A DNA stretch of 51,093 bases from UBA7985 sp965661545. Lineage in GTDB: Bacteria; Pseudomonadota; Alphaproteobacteria; UBA7985. Below, piece after piece: positions 8,467 to 17,569 of the stretch; positions within the stretch are counted from its first letter, which is position 1, and every line of letters begins with the position of its first letter. Below the pieces are notes generated by a model, which saw only the letters and a list, made by a program, of their open reading frames with translations, did not search any database and was not told where the DNA came from. The translations under genes were made by a program, and so were the position numbers. The DNA lies in assembly GCA_965661545.1 (NCBI GenBank), contig CBFIEF010000019.1, positions 1-51,093 of the forward strand, written 5' to 3'.

Positions 8467-9600
8467 TTACGCCGACAGCCTGTCTGGAGCCAGACTGGAC
8501 AGCTCGACCCCTTCCGCCACCATGGCCGGTGACAGAGGCTTACCCAGAACGAGCGAAGCCGCCAGTTCACCCAGCGCTGGAGCGGTCTGGATGCCGTAGC
8601 CGCCCTGTCCTGCCAACCAAAAGAAGCCCGGCACTTTGGCGGAGAAACCAGCCACGGGGCACTTGTCTGCGACGAAGCTTCGTAGACCTGCCCAGCGGGT
8701 CTCAATCCGCCCAACGCGCACGTCAAAAGCCCGCTCGACCCGGTCCACGCAAAGGGCGATGTCCATCTCGTCGGGCTGAACATCCGACGGCACGTCTGGA
8801 TCCTCATTGGCCGGTGACAGCAAAAGCTGCTGGGCTACGGGCTTAACGTAGAACTCCTCTGAGACATCCACGGCAATCGGCCAACCACCCACTGCCGCGC
8901 CTGTAGGGGCCGCAATCTGCATCGCCGTGCGCCGCTTAGGCACCAATCCAATCGGTTCAGCGCCCGCCATCTTCCCAAGCTGATCTGCCCAAGCGCCTGC
9001 CGCATTCACCACGCAGGGGGCTTCGAAGGTTCCCGCGGACGTTCGCACGCGCCAACCGCTGCCTAACTCCTCCAGCGATGTCACTTCGGCGTTGTTCACC
9101 AGAGAACACCCACGCGCTCGGGCGCGGCGCAGAAATCCCTGGTGCAAAGTCGCGACATCAATGTCCTGACAATTCTCGTCATAGATCCCAGCAGCAGCAT
9201 AGCCTTCGCGCACCAAAGGATGCAGCCGACGGATGCCCGCGTCATCGAGTTCTTCAAAATTACCCTCTGCCCGCAATTCGTCATGCAGGTCTTTCAGGTC
9301 CGACAACTGATCCTCACGCGCCATGAACAGGGCCCCGCGCGGTGTCAGGATGGGGCTTTCAGCAAAGCCTTCCGGCGGATTGAACATAAAGCTCGCCGAA
9401 GCGCGGGTCAGCGCGCGGATTGGTGCAGGACCGTAGACGGGCGCGAACAAAGCCGCTGATCGCCCCGTGGTGTGATAACCGGGGTGGGATTCGCGCTCAA
9501 GAACCACCACGCTGCATTCTGACGCCAAGGCGTCGGCCACCGAAGCGCCAGCGATGCCAGCACCGATTACAATGACGTCACTCCGGGTTGTCTCGCTCAT
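8467..9600 (-). CDS. FAD-dependent D-amino-acid dehydrogenase-like oxidoreductase (DAO family)
   Basis: A 377-residue flavoprotein with the Rossmann motif GAGIAG at residues 13-18, followed by the glutamate ending strand 2 (LERE) and GYHTTGRSAALF. The C-terminal segments WAGLRSFVAD (predicted substrate-carboxylate arginine) and GQGGYGIQT strongly recall the D-arginine dehydrogenase (DauA) branch of the DAO family. From memory of the Pseudomonas enzyme, its active-site His48 and Glu87 correspond to Leu and Ala here, so a different D- or N-substituted amino acid is likely. The start at 9600 is preferred over a TTG at 9663. It is the last gene of the ten-gene operon, 77 bases after HyuB, which suggests it oxidises the amino acid released by ring opening. 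Confidence 0.85.
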   Translation of the reverse strand: MSETTRSDVIVIGAGIAGASVADALASECSVVVLERESHPGYHTTGRSAALFAPVYGPAPIRALTRASASFMFNPPEGFAESPILTPRGALFMAREDQLSDLKDLHDELRAEGNFEELDDAGIRRLHPLVREGYAAAGIYDENCQDIDVATLHQGFLRRARARGCSLVNNAEVTSLEELGSGWRVRTSAGTFEAPCVVNAAGAWADQLGKMAGAEPIGLVPKRRTAMQIAAPTGAAVGGWPIAVDVSEEFYVKPVAQQLLLSPANEDPDVPSDVQPDEMDIALCVDRVERAFDVRVGRIETRWAGLRSFVADKCPVAGFSAKVPGFFWLAGQGGYGIQTAPALGELAASLVLGKPLSPAMVAEGVELSSLAPDRLSA

Positions 9601-9677
9601 CTTTGATTGCCCCCATCTCACGGATTCAAGTCTGAGACTGACGCCTTTATCGGGGTTAGACAAGACATGTGCAGTGG

Positions 9678-11324
9678 CTAAGCGCCGTAGATTTCCTTGG
9701 CGGCGTCTGGGTTCAGGAACCCATTACGCACGTCATCCTGCACCGCTGCTGGGTCACGCTTGCCCGGATCGCCAAAGCCGCCTCCGCTGGCCGTGACCAC
9801 GCGAACCACATCATCCTCCGTCAAACCCAGCCCAGAGACAAAGGAGTAGCGCTCGGTTTCGCCATCCTTGATGACCTCGACATAGTTCCCCGAGCCTTCG
9901 CGTCCGCCTTCCAGCGCCCAAGGCTTGATGCGCGATCGGGTGTAGCCCGCCGTCAGGAAGCCGTTTTGCGCTCGAATGCGGTATTCCAGCACCAAACCAC
10001 GCCCACCAACGAATTGCCCTTCCCCGCCACTTTCTTCGTTCAGCGCCATGCGGTCGACGAATAGGCCATTGCGGGCTTCAGAGATTTCAGCGGGGGTGTT
10101 GTAGGTTTCACCATGGAAGCCAGAGAAAATACAGCTGTTGCCATCGCCCTGCTCGGACGCGCCCCAGCCTCCGATTTGCGGCTCGATGATGGTGTATTGC
10201 CGACCTGTATCCGGGTGAATGCCACCGATGAAGGTTCCACAGATTGATGCAAAATGTCCCGACGGCAGGCGGCGTTCGACGTGGGGAGCAAGGCAGCGCC
10301 AGATCAGGTCGTAAACCCGGACTTCTGTTTCAAAGTAAAAGCCAATTGCCGCTGGTTCTTTGGCATGGAAAATCGACCCTTCGCGCGTCAGGACTTTCAG
10401 GGGTCGGAACGAACCATCGTTGGCGGGTGTGTCTGGTGAGGTTAGCGACTTGAACAGCATCTGCGCGCAGACAATCGTACCATCGCGGCTGGTGTTCGTT
10501 GGCGCTGCGTCTTGATCCGGGTTGTCACGCAGATCAACGAGGAACTCCTCGTCGGTGATCGTGACTTTAACGTTAAAGAAGCGGCCATCGTCCTGTTCTT
10601 CAGACAGCTCAAAGGTTCCGTGGGGCAGTGTTTTCAGCGCTGAACGGGTAACCTGCTCGCCGGTTTCCATGAAAGCATTCATTGCGGAAATGAAGGTCTC
10701 CACAGAGTACTTAACGGCCAACTCCTCCAGCCGTCGCGCACCAATGCGAACGGAGGCAATTCCCGCCCACAAATCACCCAGCAGCACGTCGGGCATTCGG
10801 GAGTTGGTGGTGATGATGTCCATGATGTCCTGATTGGGCACACCGCCGGAGATCAACTTAATGCCGGGCAAGCGCAAGCCCTCCTGAAACAGCTCAGTTG
10901 CCTCACCACTAAGCGAACCCGGGGCCATACCCCCTACGTCCGAGTTGTGGGCAATGTTGGCGCTCCACGCGATCAACTTGCCATCCACGAACACCGGCAT
11001 GGCGAGCACAAGGTCGTTCAAGTGCGTGACGCCACCATAGTAGGGATCATTCGTGATGAAGACGTCGCCGGGCTGGATCGCGCCTTCAGCGTCGTACTTG
11101 GTCAGCAGTACTTTGACCGCTTTGTCCAGCACGCCAATAAACGCCGGTATCCCGGCCCCGGAGGAGGCGATCCGCCCCTGCGCGTCGGTGATCCCTGTGC
11201 CCATATCCAGCACTTCATAGATAATCGAGCTCATTGCCGTTTTGCGCATGGCCGCGAACATTTCGTCGGCGGCGGCTTGGAGCGAGCTTTGGATGATTTC
11301 TAGCGTGATGCTGTCGTTCGTCAT
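9678..11324 (-). CDS. Hydantoinase B / oxoprolinase family protein
   Basis: A 548-residue HyuB-type subunit. The N-terminal LEIIQSSLQAAADEMFAAM and the conserved core ITNDPYYGGVTHLNDLVL followed by IAHNSDVGGMAPGS are diagnostic. The histidines and aspartates in that core are probable metal or active-site ligands. With HyuA it forms ATP-dependent enzymes such as N-methylhydantoin amidohydrolase, 5-oxoprolinase (where A and B are fused) and caprolactamase. It starts 16 bases after the HyuA stop, with GGAGAAG before the ATG at 11324; the longer frame to 11354 overlaps HyuA and is unlikely. The family is confident, the substrate unknown. Confidence 0.92.
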   Translation of the reverse strand: MTNDSITLEIIQSSLQAAADEMFAAMRKTAMSSIIYEVLDMGTGITDAQGRIASSGAGIPAFIGVLDKAVKVLLTKYDAEGAIQPGDVFITNDPYYGGVTHLNDLVLAMPVFVDGKLIAWSANIAHNSDVGGMAPGSLSGEATELFQEGLRLPGIKLISGGVPNQDIMDIITTNSRMPDVLLGDLWAGIASVRIGARRLEELAVKYSVETFISAMNAFMETGEQVTRSALKTLPHGTFELSEEQDDGRFFNVKVTITDEEFLVDLRDNPDQDAAPTNTSRDGTIVCAQMLFKSLTSPDTPANDGSFRPLKVLTREGSIFHAKEPAAIGFYFETEVRVYDLIWRCLAPHVERRLPSGHFASICGTFIGGIHPDTGRQYTIIEPQIGGWGASEQGDGNSCIFSGFHGETYNTPAEISEARNGLFVDRMALNEESGGEGQFVGGRGLVLEYRIRAQNGFLTAGYTRSRIKPWALEGGREGSGNYVEVIKDGETERYSFVSGLGLTEDDVVRVVTASGGGFGDPGKRDPAAVQDDVRNGFLNPDAAKEIYGA

Positions 11325-11340
11325 GGTCTCTTCTCCTCGC

Positions 11341-13419
11341 TCACGCGGATTCAATGGTGATTTGAAGGTTGAAATAGGCGTCGACTTCCATGCTACAGCC
11401 CTCGTGCACCACGGTGGTTGTCCCCTCGTCCTCTACGATCGCAGGACCACTGCAGCGCATGCCCGGGCGCAGTTTACTAGCGTCGAGCACTGTTGCTTCG
11501 TGCACGCCCTCAAGCGCGAAATCGACCGCGCGCTGGCCCTTGACCGCCGAGCTGATGTCGGCCCCTCCCAGGGGCTGAGCCTCAAGCTGCAACTTCCCCA
11601 CCGCTGACGTTGCAACGACGTGCAAGCCCACCAGCTCGACCGGCGCCGCGAGGCGATAGGTGTATTCCCGCTCGTAGGTTTCGTGGAAATTCTCGATGAT
11701 GGCCTCGATGGACCCCGCTTCGATCCCACCAGCAGGCAGCAGAACTTCTGTGGTGTGCTCCTGATTCTGATAGCGGAACTTGCCAAAGCGCTGGAAGGAG
11801 ATCGTATCGGCGTTGATGCCTTCACGCGCGAACGTGTCGAGCGCCCCCTTTTCAATGTCGGCCAACTCATGGGCGATAACGTGCGGTGCATCCGGTCCCA
11901 TCTCGACCAACTTGGTCAGGAAGAAATCACGGCGCAAGTCACACATCAGCATGCCCCAAGCGGAAAACACCGAAGCCGCTGACGGCACCACAACCTTCTT
12001 CACCCCAAGCTCTTGGGCCAAGGCAACAGCGTGCATCGCCCCACCCCCGCCAAAGGCCAGCAACGTGAACTCGCGCACGTCATAACCCCGGTTGATGGAG
12101 ATCAGCTTGAGCGCGTTTATCATGTTGTTGTTGGCAACGCGGACGATCCCGCGCGCGGCCTCGTCGGCGCTTACACCAAGACTGCTGGCCAACGCCTCCA
12201 TCCCGCGCTTTACAGCAACCGTATCAGCCTGCACCTCGCCGCCGCAGAAGTAGTCTTTGTTGATCCGACCAAGCCACAAGTTAGCGTCCGTGGTTGTCAC
12301 TTGCTCGCCACCCTTGCCGTAAGCCATAGGGCCGGGCTCAGCACCCGCGGATTGTGGTCCGACGCTAAGCTTACCGGCCTCATCGACCCAAGCAATTGAG
12401 CCGCCACCGTTGCCGATCTCCACCAGATCAACCACAGGCACCATCACGGGGTATCCGGCGGACGTGCGCGAACGCTCGATCCAGTAATCCGTCATCACGC
12501 GGACTTTGCCCTCCTCAATCAGCGAGCATTTGGCCGTTGTCCCGCCAATATCGAGGGCAATCACGTTCGACTCACCGATCAGTCGTCCCAATTCAGCCGC
12601 GCCCCAAACCCCAGACGCGGGACCAGATTCAACCATATTGATTGGCGTACGCGCTGTTGCTTCCAGCGAATCAACACCGCAGTTTGACTGCATGATATAG
12701 GGGCTTTGCGGCAGCCCGCCTTCGCGCAAACCGCTGTCTAATCGGTTCAGGTAACGCTCGGCCACAGGTTGCACGTAGGCCGAAAGAACCGTGGTGTTGG
12801 TTCGCTCGTATTCGCGCCATTCCCGCGTGATTTGATGCGAGCAAACCGTCGAAACTTCTGGCCACAGCCGCTGGACTTCAGCCAGCGTGGCTTCTTCGTG
12901 CGAAGGATTGGCGTAGGCGTGCAGGAAACAGATCGCCACCGCCTGCACGTCGTGCTGCTGAAAGTGATCGATGATGTCGGGCAAGCCGGTCAGGTCCAGC
13001 GCTTGGCGCTCTTCGCCGCGATAGGTCATCCGACCCGGCAATTCCGTGCGCAGGAAACGCGGCACGAAAACGGGCGGTTTCTTATAGGCAAGATTGAAGA
13101 AATCGGGGCGGTTGCCGCGCGCGATTTCCAAACTGTCGCGGAAGCCTTCGGTGGTGATCAACCCCACTGACACACCCTTACGCTCGGTGAGGGCATTGAT
13201 GACCACGGTTGTCCCGTGAGCGAGAAAATCAACGTCCGCGGGGTTTACCCCCGCCTTTTTCATCACCTGAATAACGCCCGCCTCGAAGTTCGGCGGGGTG
13301 GTATCGACTTTGGCTGTCAGCACGCGGGGACGGCCCGTCTCCGCCTCGGTGCCAAAGCTGACGAGATCGGTAAATGTACCGCCGACGTCTGTGGCTACGC
13401 GTTGTGAATATCGCGACAT
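11341..13419 (-). CDS. Hydantoinase A / oxoprolinase family protein
   Basis: A 692-residue full-length HyuA. It shows the two ASKHA-type phosphate loops: VATDVGGTFTDLV at the N-terminus and VIALDIGGTTAKCSLI near residue 290, plus IGNGGGSIAWVDEAG and FGGGGAMHAVALA. It should use ATP to activate a cyclic amide carbonyl, which HyuB then hydrolyses in the cytosol. The ATG is preceded by CAGGAGA. It starts 13 bases after the GAF gene stop and runs into HyuB with a 16-base gap. A second, shorter oxoprolinase lies upstream in the same operon, so this unit has two ring-opening ATPases. Confidence 0.93.
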   Translation of the reverse strand: MSRYSQRVATDVGGTFTDLVSFGTEAETGRPRVLTAKVDTTPPNFEAGVIQVMKKAGVNPADVDFLAHGTTVVINALTERKGVSVGLITTEGFRDSLEIARGNRPDFFNLAYKKPPVFVPRFLRTELPGRMTYRGEERQALDLTGLPDIIDHFQQHDVQAVAICFLHAYANPSHEEATLAEVQRLWPEVSTVCSHQITREWREYERTNTTVLSAYVQPVAERYLNRLDSGLREGGLPQSPYIMQSNCGVDSLEATARTPINMVESGPASGVWGAAELGRLIGESNVIALDIGGTTAKCSLIEEGKVRVMTDYWIERSRTSAGYPVMVPVVDLVEIGNGGGSIAWVDEAGKLSVGPQSAGAEPGPMAYGKGGEQVTTTDANLWLGRINKDYFCGGEVQADTVAVKRGMEALASSLGVSADEAARGIVRVANNNMINALKLISINRGYDVREFTLLAFGGGGAMHAVALAQELGVKKVVVPSAASVFSAWGMLMCDLRRDFFLTKLVEMGPDAPHVIAHELADIEKGALDTFAREGINADTISFQRFGKFRYQNQEHTTEVLLPAGGIEAGSIEAIIENFHETYEREYTYRLAAPVELVGLHVVATSAVGKLQLEAQPLGGADISSAVKGQRAVDFALEGVHEATVLDASKLRPGMRCSGPAIVEDEGTTTVVHEGCSMEVDAYFNLQITIESA

Positions 13420-13432
13420 GGAAGTCTCCTGA

Positions 13433-13975
13433 TCAGGATGAAAGGTTGGATGCCGTTACGGAAGGTTCGTGCCGTAGGAAGTGGGAGAGCAGAAAGGCGG
13501 CTTTGCCCGGCGCGATAAGCGCTTGGGCTGCTTGCAAGCGCGCAGGAGTGAAGTAACCTGCCGTGTTGAGGCAATTGATTGTGCCTCGGACTTGGCCAAA
13601 AATGTGGATCGGAATGTTGATGCAGCTTTCGCATCCCAGCGACTGGATCAGCGCGTGATCGCCAAACACATGAGCGATGTCATCAATCGAGTTGGCGACG
13701 AACATCTCTTGCCGCTCGATTTGGTCAAGCCAACCGTTCGGCTCGATCGGTTTCTCGCCAGAGACGGGATAGGCGTCATCCATGTTGGAATAACTCCGCC
13801 GGGCAAAACCACGCTCGCGGTCCAGTTCCATGATCGTGAACAAGCGAACCCCCAAAACGGCCTGCGCCACCGTTTCGAGCGCTCGAAAAGTCACACCCGG
13901 CTGATCCTTGGTTTCAGACAGCGCAGCGGTCATGGCGTCCGTCGCGGCTTTGCTGGTGGGTGCTGACTGCTGCAT
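13433..13975 (-). CDS. Stand-alone GAF domain protein
   Basis: A 180-residue protein made almost entirely of one GAF domain (about residues 25-165), with the typical FTIMELD strand and the C-terminal CINIPIHIFGQVRGTINCLN strand pair. Three cysteines (115, 118, 135) lie in that region, recalling the redox cysteines of GAF-type free methionine-(R)-sulfoxide reductases, though spacing and family membership are unverified. No output domain is attached. I chose the ATG at 13975, with GAGGGC upstream, because the longer frame overlaps the DUF917 gene. Its place between the DUF917 and HyuA genes suggests a substrate sensor, an accessory factor or a small enzyme of the pathway. Confidence 0.72.
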   Translation of the reverse strand: MQQSAPTSKAATDAMTAALSETKDQPGVTFRALETVAQAVLGVRLFTIMELDRERGFARRSYSNMDDAYPVSGEKPIEPNGWLDQIERQEMFVANSIDDIAHVFGDHALIQSLGCESCINIPIHIFGQVRGTINCLNTAGYFTPARLQAAQALIAPGKAAFLLSHFLRHEPSVTASNLSS

Positions 13976-13995
13976 GGATATGCCCTCGCCCCCGT

Positions 13996-15072
13996 CTAGC
14001 CCGCACGAAGCGGTGTGTAGTCCGCGTCGATTCCGAAGTAGCGCGGGCCCACAAGCTTGATCGCGTCCTTGCTGCGCCAAATCGGGTCACTGGGGAGACC
14101 CAGCACGTGTACCGACAGGCCGTATTTGACCATATCCGTCGTCACCGGCCCGCCGGTGTTGGCGTCCAGCAGGGTGATCAGGTCCGGCGTGGTGGCAACC
14201 AGTTCGCCATCGACCCAACCGGCCAGAAACTCGTTCTGGAACGACAAATCCATGCCAGATCCATCAAAGTCCTGCTGCCCCTCCAGCACCAATTTTCCCT
14301 TGGTAAAGCCTGCATCCGAGCGGCGTTCAACATCCCGCACTCGGCCTGTGAACAGCACGCGCCCTTGATAGGTTTCCGCCAGCACATGCGCCGCTGCGCT
14401 CTTGTGGTCATCGAGAATTTTGCCCATGTCGTAGGCCTTGGAAAGCGACCCTGAGATCAAATAGTCCCGGCTTTGTCCGGCCAGCACTGGGTAAAGCGAG
14501 ACCATGGCTGACCCACCCATCTCGATCGTCAGCGCCCGTGCTAGTTTCTCAGTCCACTGGTTCGAGATGGTGTCAAAGGTCGCGCCGTTTCCCTTGTCAT
14601 CAACCATTGCCATCGGCGTTGCGCCCATGCCACCCAGCGTCAGGGTCACCATCTGCAACTCGGGGAAAGCCCGGCCCATCGCATCTGCATCGACGATGGG
14701 AATGCCCATCTGTGCCGCCGCGATGAACGGAATGGTGGAGTTCAGGCCCCCGGCTTCAATACACAAGATCGCTTCGACCTTCCGCTCAAGCAGGCGTTCC
14801 ATCATTTCGATCAACTTGGGAATTTCTTTACCGCTTGGAAACTTCTCCTGCATCACTTGCGGCGCACCCATCATGGCGATGGGTAGAACCAATGCATTGT
14901 GGTCAAGGTCTTCAATCTGCACCACGTCCACAGCGCCGTTGTCGCCCAAAATCTGCTGCACCATCAGGCGGCCTACATAAGGGTCACCTCCGCCGCCAGC
15001 ACCAAGCACAGTTGACCCCTTGGCGATCAGTGCCAGCGCCTTGCGGTCTACTTTTTTCAGATGGTTGGTCAT
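13996..15072 (-). CDS. DUF917 (S-methyl-thiohydantoin desulfurase family) protein
   Basis: A 358-residue protein matching DUF917 from end to end: LGAGGGGDPYVGRLM near residue 23, ILCIEAGGLNSTIPF near 103, and the conserved VDADAMGRAFPELQM near 128. As I recall, the Pfam family was renamed S-Me-THD after S-methyl-thiohydantoin desulfurase; if so, the expected chemistry is removal of a sulfur substituent from a hydantoin-type ring. It starts 2 bases after the short oxoprolinase stop, and this oxoprolinase-DUF917 pairing is recurrent in bacteria. The family is confident; the actual substrate is inference. Confidence 0.88.
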   Translation of the reverse strand: MTNHLKKVDRKALALIAKGSTVLGAGGGGDPYVGRLMVQQILGDNGAVDVVQIEDLDHNALVLPIAMMGAPQVMQEKFPSGKEIPKLIEMMERLLERKVEAILCIEAGGLNSTIPFIAAAQMGIPIVDADAMGRAFPELQMVTLTLGGMGATPMAMVDDKGNGATFDTISNQWTEKLARALTIEMGGSAMVSLYPVLAGQSRDYLISGSLSKAYDMGKILDDHKSAAAHVLAETYQGRVLFTGRVRDVERRSDAGFTKGKLVLEGQQDFDGSGMDLSFQNEFLAGWVDGELVATTPDLITLLDANTGGPVTTDMVKYGLSVHVLGLPSDPIWRSKDAIKLVGPRYFGIDADYTPLRAG

Positions 15073-15074
15073 CG

Positions 15075-16616
15075 TTAGGCTCCCTTCATGTTCAGCTCGC
15101 CAACAACCGTGACGCTGATGGCCAGATTGCTGCCGGGGAGGTAGGCCAGCGGCACGTCGCTTTGGCTCAGGACCAGCAAGGTCTCCGGATCGGCGCCATT
15201 GGCGACGGCAGCGGCTTTAGCCGCATCGACGACCGACTGAATGGCTTCTTCACGGGTCATGCCCTCAGCCAGCGCAATCACCTTGGAATCTTCACCCGAC
15301 ACCTGCGCAATGGCGGCTCCGATGGCGTTGGCAAGGTCGTAGTGCGGTGGCCGCAAAACCGGCAGCCCGTCCAGCGTTTCGGGCAGCAGCACAGCACCGC
15401 CACCAACGGCGATTACGGTCATGGACTTGCTGGATGTCCGCGACCGCGCAATGGCGTCAGCGGCTTTCTGGTCCATCGCGGCGACCAGCGTGTCCAGATC
15501 AGGCATATCCGGCGGCGCTTGAACGCCCATTTGCGTGCGTCCCGCAGCAACGGCGATGTCTGAGGCTGTTAGGACGGATCCGCCGAAGACCAAGGCTTCT
15601 TCCAACAAGCGGTGACCCACGGAATCAGGCCCGACGGTGACGGCTTCTCGATCAATGATTGACCCGCCCCCAAGCCCAATGCTGATCACGTCTGGCATGG
15701 AGAAATTGGTTTGAACGTCCGCCACTGAGACAGCGGTTCCCGCAGGCCGAGGGAAACCGTTCTGCACCTCGCCGACATCCAGCGTTGTTCCGCCCACGTC
15801 GGCAACCAAGCCGTCTTTAATGCCCGACAGGAAAGCTGCGCCCCGCATGGAGTTGGTGGGACCGCAGGCAAAGGTCAGAACAGGCAGGCGGCTGACCTGA
15901 TCGGCTGAGATCAGCGTGCCGTCGTTCTTGGTGAAGTAAAGCGGGCATTTCAGGTCCAGCTCTTGGGCCAGCGCGAGGAAGGATTCGACCACATCAGCCG
16001 CCAGAGGCCGAAGCGCCCCGTTGATGATTGCGGCGTTCTCCCGCTCCAGAAGACCCAAGCGACCAATATCGGTGCTCTTGGTGACACTTTGCTGAGGAAA
16101 GGCTTTGGCGATGATGTCAAACGCCTGCTGCTCCATGTCCGAGCGCACGGTCGAAAATACGCTGCTCAGAGCGATTTCCTGTGCGCCTTCGGCTTGGAGC
16201 TCTCGCACAGCCTGCAGCAGCTCGTCCTGGTTCAGCGCTGAAATCTCGCGGCCATCCATCTCGTAGCCGCCGTGGATCATACGGTAGCGTCCGCCTAATC
16301 CGGTCACCAGCTCTTGGGGCCAGTCACTAAACGGCGGAATGCTCGCGCCCGATGGTAGGCAGATCCGGATCACGCCGGTGGAGGCCAGATCGCGTCGCCT
16401 TACGAGTGCATTGACGAAGTGCGTGGTTCCGACCATCAACGCGCCGACATCGGCAACCTTACCGCCAGCCTCGGCCATCGTCGCAGCCAGCGCGTTTCGC
16501 ACGCCGGTGATGATATCCGGCGTTGTCAGTCTCTTTGAGCCCGCAACAAAGTCGTTGCCATCCATAATGACGGCATCGGTATTGGTGCCGCCAACGTCCA
16601 CGCCAATCCGGATCAT
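15075..16616 (-). CDS. Short hydantoinase/oxoprolinase family protein (DUF917 partner type)
   Basis: A 513-residue member of the hydantoinase A/oxoprolinase family, shorter than HyuA because it lacks the C-terminal region. The nucleotide-binding loops are IRIGVDVGGTNTDAVIMDG at the N-terminus and LVADVGGTTLDVGEVQNG near residue 270, with ISIGLGGGSIID further on. It belongs to the type usually encoded next to DUF917. It begins 13 bases after the permease gene with a GGGGGAG site, so it is the first enzyme gene after the importer genes. The likely role is ATP-dependent activation or hydrolysis of a cyclic amide in the cytosol. Confidence 0.9.
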   Translation of the reverse strand: MIRIGVDVGGTNTDAVIMDGNDFVAGSKRLTTPDIITGVRNALAATMAEAGGKVADVGALMVGTTHFVNALVRRRDLASTGVIRICLPSGASIPPFSDWPQELVTGLGGRYRMIHGGYEMDGREISALNQDELLQAVRELQAEGAQEIALSSVFSTVRSDMEQQAFDIIAKAFPQQSVTKSTDIGRLGLLERENAAIINGALRPLAADVVESFLALAQELDLKCPLYFTKNDGTLISADQVSRLPVLTFACGPTNSMRGAAFLSGIKDGLVADVGGTTLDVGEVQNGFPRPAGTAVSVADVQTNFSMPDVISIGLGGGSIIDREAVTVGPDSVGHRLLEEALVFGGSVLTASDIAVAAGRTQMGVQAPPDMPDLDTLVAAMDQKAADAIARSRTSSKSMTVIAVGGGAVLLPETLDGLPVLRPPHYDLANAIGAAIAQVSGEDSKVIALAEGMTREEAIQSVVDAAKAAAVANGADPETLLVLSQSDVPLAYLPGSNLAISVTVVGELNMKGA

Positions 16617-16629
16617 GGTTCGCTCCCCC

Positions 16630-17568
16630 TTACGCTCTTCTCTGTTTTGTCCAAGTGTCCACGGCGACCGCCATGATGATCACTGCGCCTTCGATCAAGC
16701 GCTGCCAGATCGGATCGATCTGCAGCAGGTTGAACCCGTTGTTTAGGAACGCGAGGAAGAAGGCTGCGGTTGTAGTGCGCCAGATGGCGCCCTGCCCGCC
16801 TGCGATTGAAGTCCCGCCAACGATCACGGCGGTCAGCACGGCAAAAACGAAGCTAAAGTCGTCGGACGGCTGCGCGGAAATGGAGCGGGAGGAGTTAAGG
16901 ACCCCCGCCAGCGCCGCAGCGACGCCCAACAGCAAAAAGGCCGTCGTCTGTACACGGTTCACAGCGACCCCCGCCAAACGCGCTGCTTCCATATTGCCGC
17001 CGACCGCAAAGACATTGCGACCAAACCGCGTGCGGCTGAGCAGGATCGTCGCGACAATGACAACGCCGATCGCGATCCACGTTGCGGACGTCAGTCCCAA
17101 AAAGCGCGACCGAGCAATCAGGCGATAGACGTCGCTCTCTGGCCGCATCAACGACCGGCTTGAAACCAAGAAGCCAGCGCCAAAAAACATGAACGACGTG
17201 GCCAGTGTTCCGATGAACGAATTGATCTTGAGCCGCGTGACGATGAACCCATTGATGGCACCCATCAGCAAACCGACAGCCAAGGCCGTGGCAACGGCCA
17301 AAAAGACATTGCCCGTCAGGTTCTCTACCCGCAGCCCAAACAGTGGCGCAGTCACAAAAATTGCCGAGACCGAGACATCAAAGTTGCCGGAAATAATCGC
17401 AATGGTCATGAACGAAGCCGCGATGATGACCATCGACTGCTGGTCCAGAATGTTGCGCAGGTTACGCTCCGTCGCGAAGCCATCAGCTGTCACGGCCAAG
17501 ATGACAAACAACAGGATTGTCACCAGCAGAATTCCATAGTTTCGGAACAGAAGGGCAAAGTTGAACAT
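16630..17568 (-). CDS. CUT2-type ABC transporter permease
   Basis: A 312-residue inner-membrane permease of the RbsC/branched-chain transport family, with eight to ten hydrophobic helices. Hallmarks are the LRNILDQQSMVIIAASFMT and ISGNFDVSVSAI segment near residues 40-70, the MGAINGFIVTRLKINSFIGTLA stretch and the later GRNVFAVGGNMEAARLAGV coupling loop, which contacts the ATPase. It starts one base after the ATPase stop, with GGAG inside the ATPase gene. It imports the ligand delivered by the binding protein at 19085-20074; being of sugar type does not prove a sugar substrate. Confidence 0.92.
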   Translation of the reverse strand: MFNFALLFRNYGILLVTILLFVILAVTADGFATERNLRNILDQQSMVIIAASFMTIAIISGNFDVSVSAIFVTAPLFGLRVENLTGNVFLAVATALAVGLLMGAINGFIVTRLKINSFIGTLATSFMFFGAGFLVSSRSLMRPESDVYRLIARSRFLGLTSATWIAIGVVIVATILLSRTRFGRNVFAVGGNMEAARLAGVAVNRVQTTAFLLLGVAAALAGVLNSSRSISAQPSDDFSFVFAVLTAVIVGGTSIAGGQGAIWRTTTAAFFLAFLNNGFNLLQIDPIWQRLIEGAVIIMAVAVDTWTKQRRA

Positions 17569-17569
17569 G

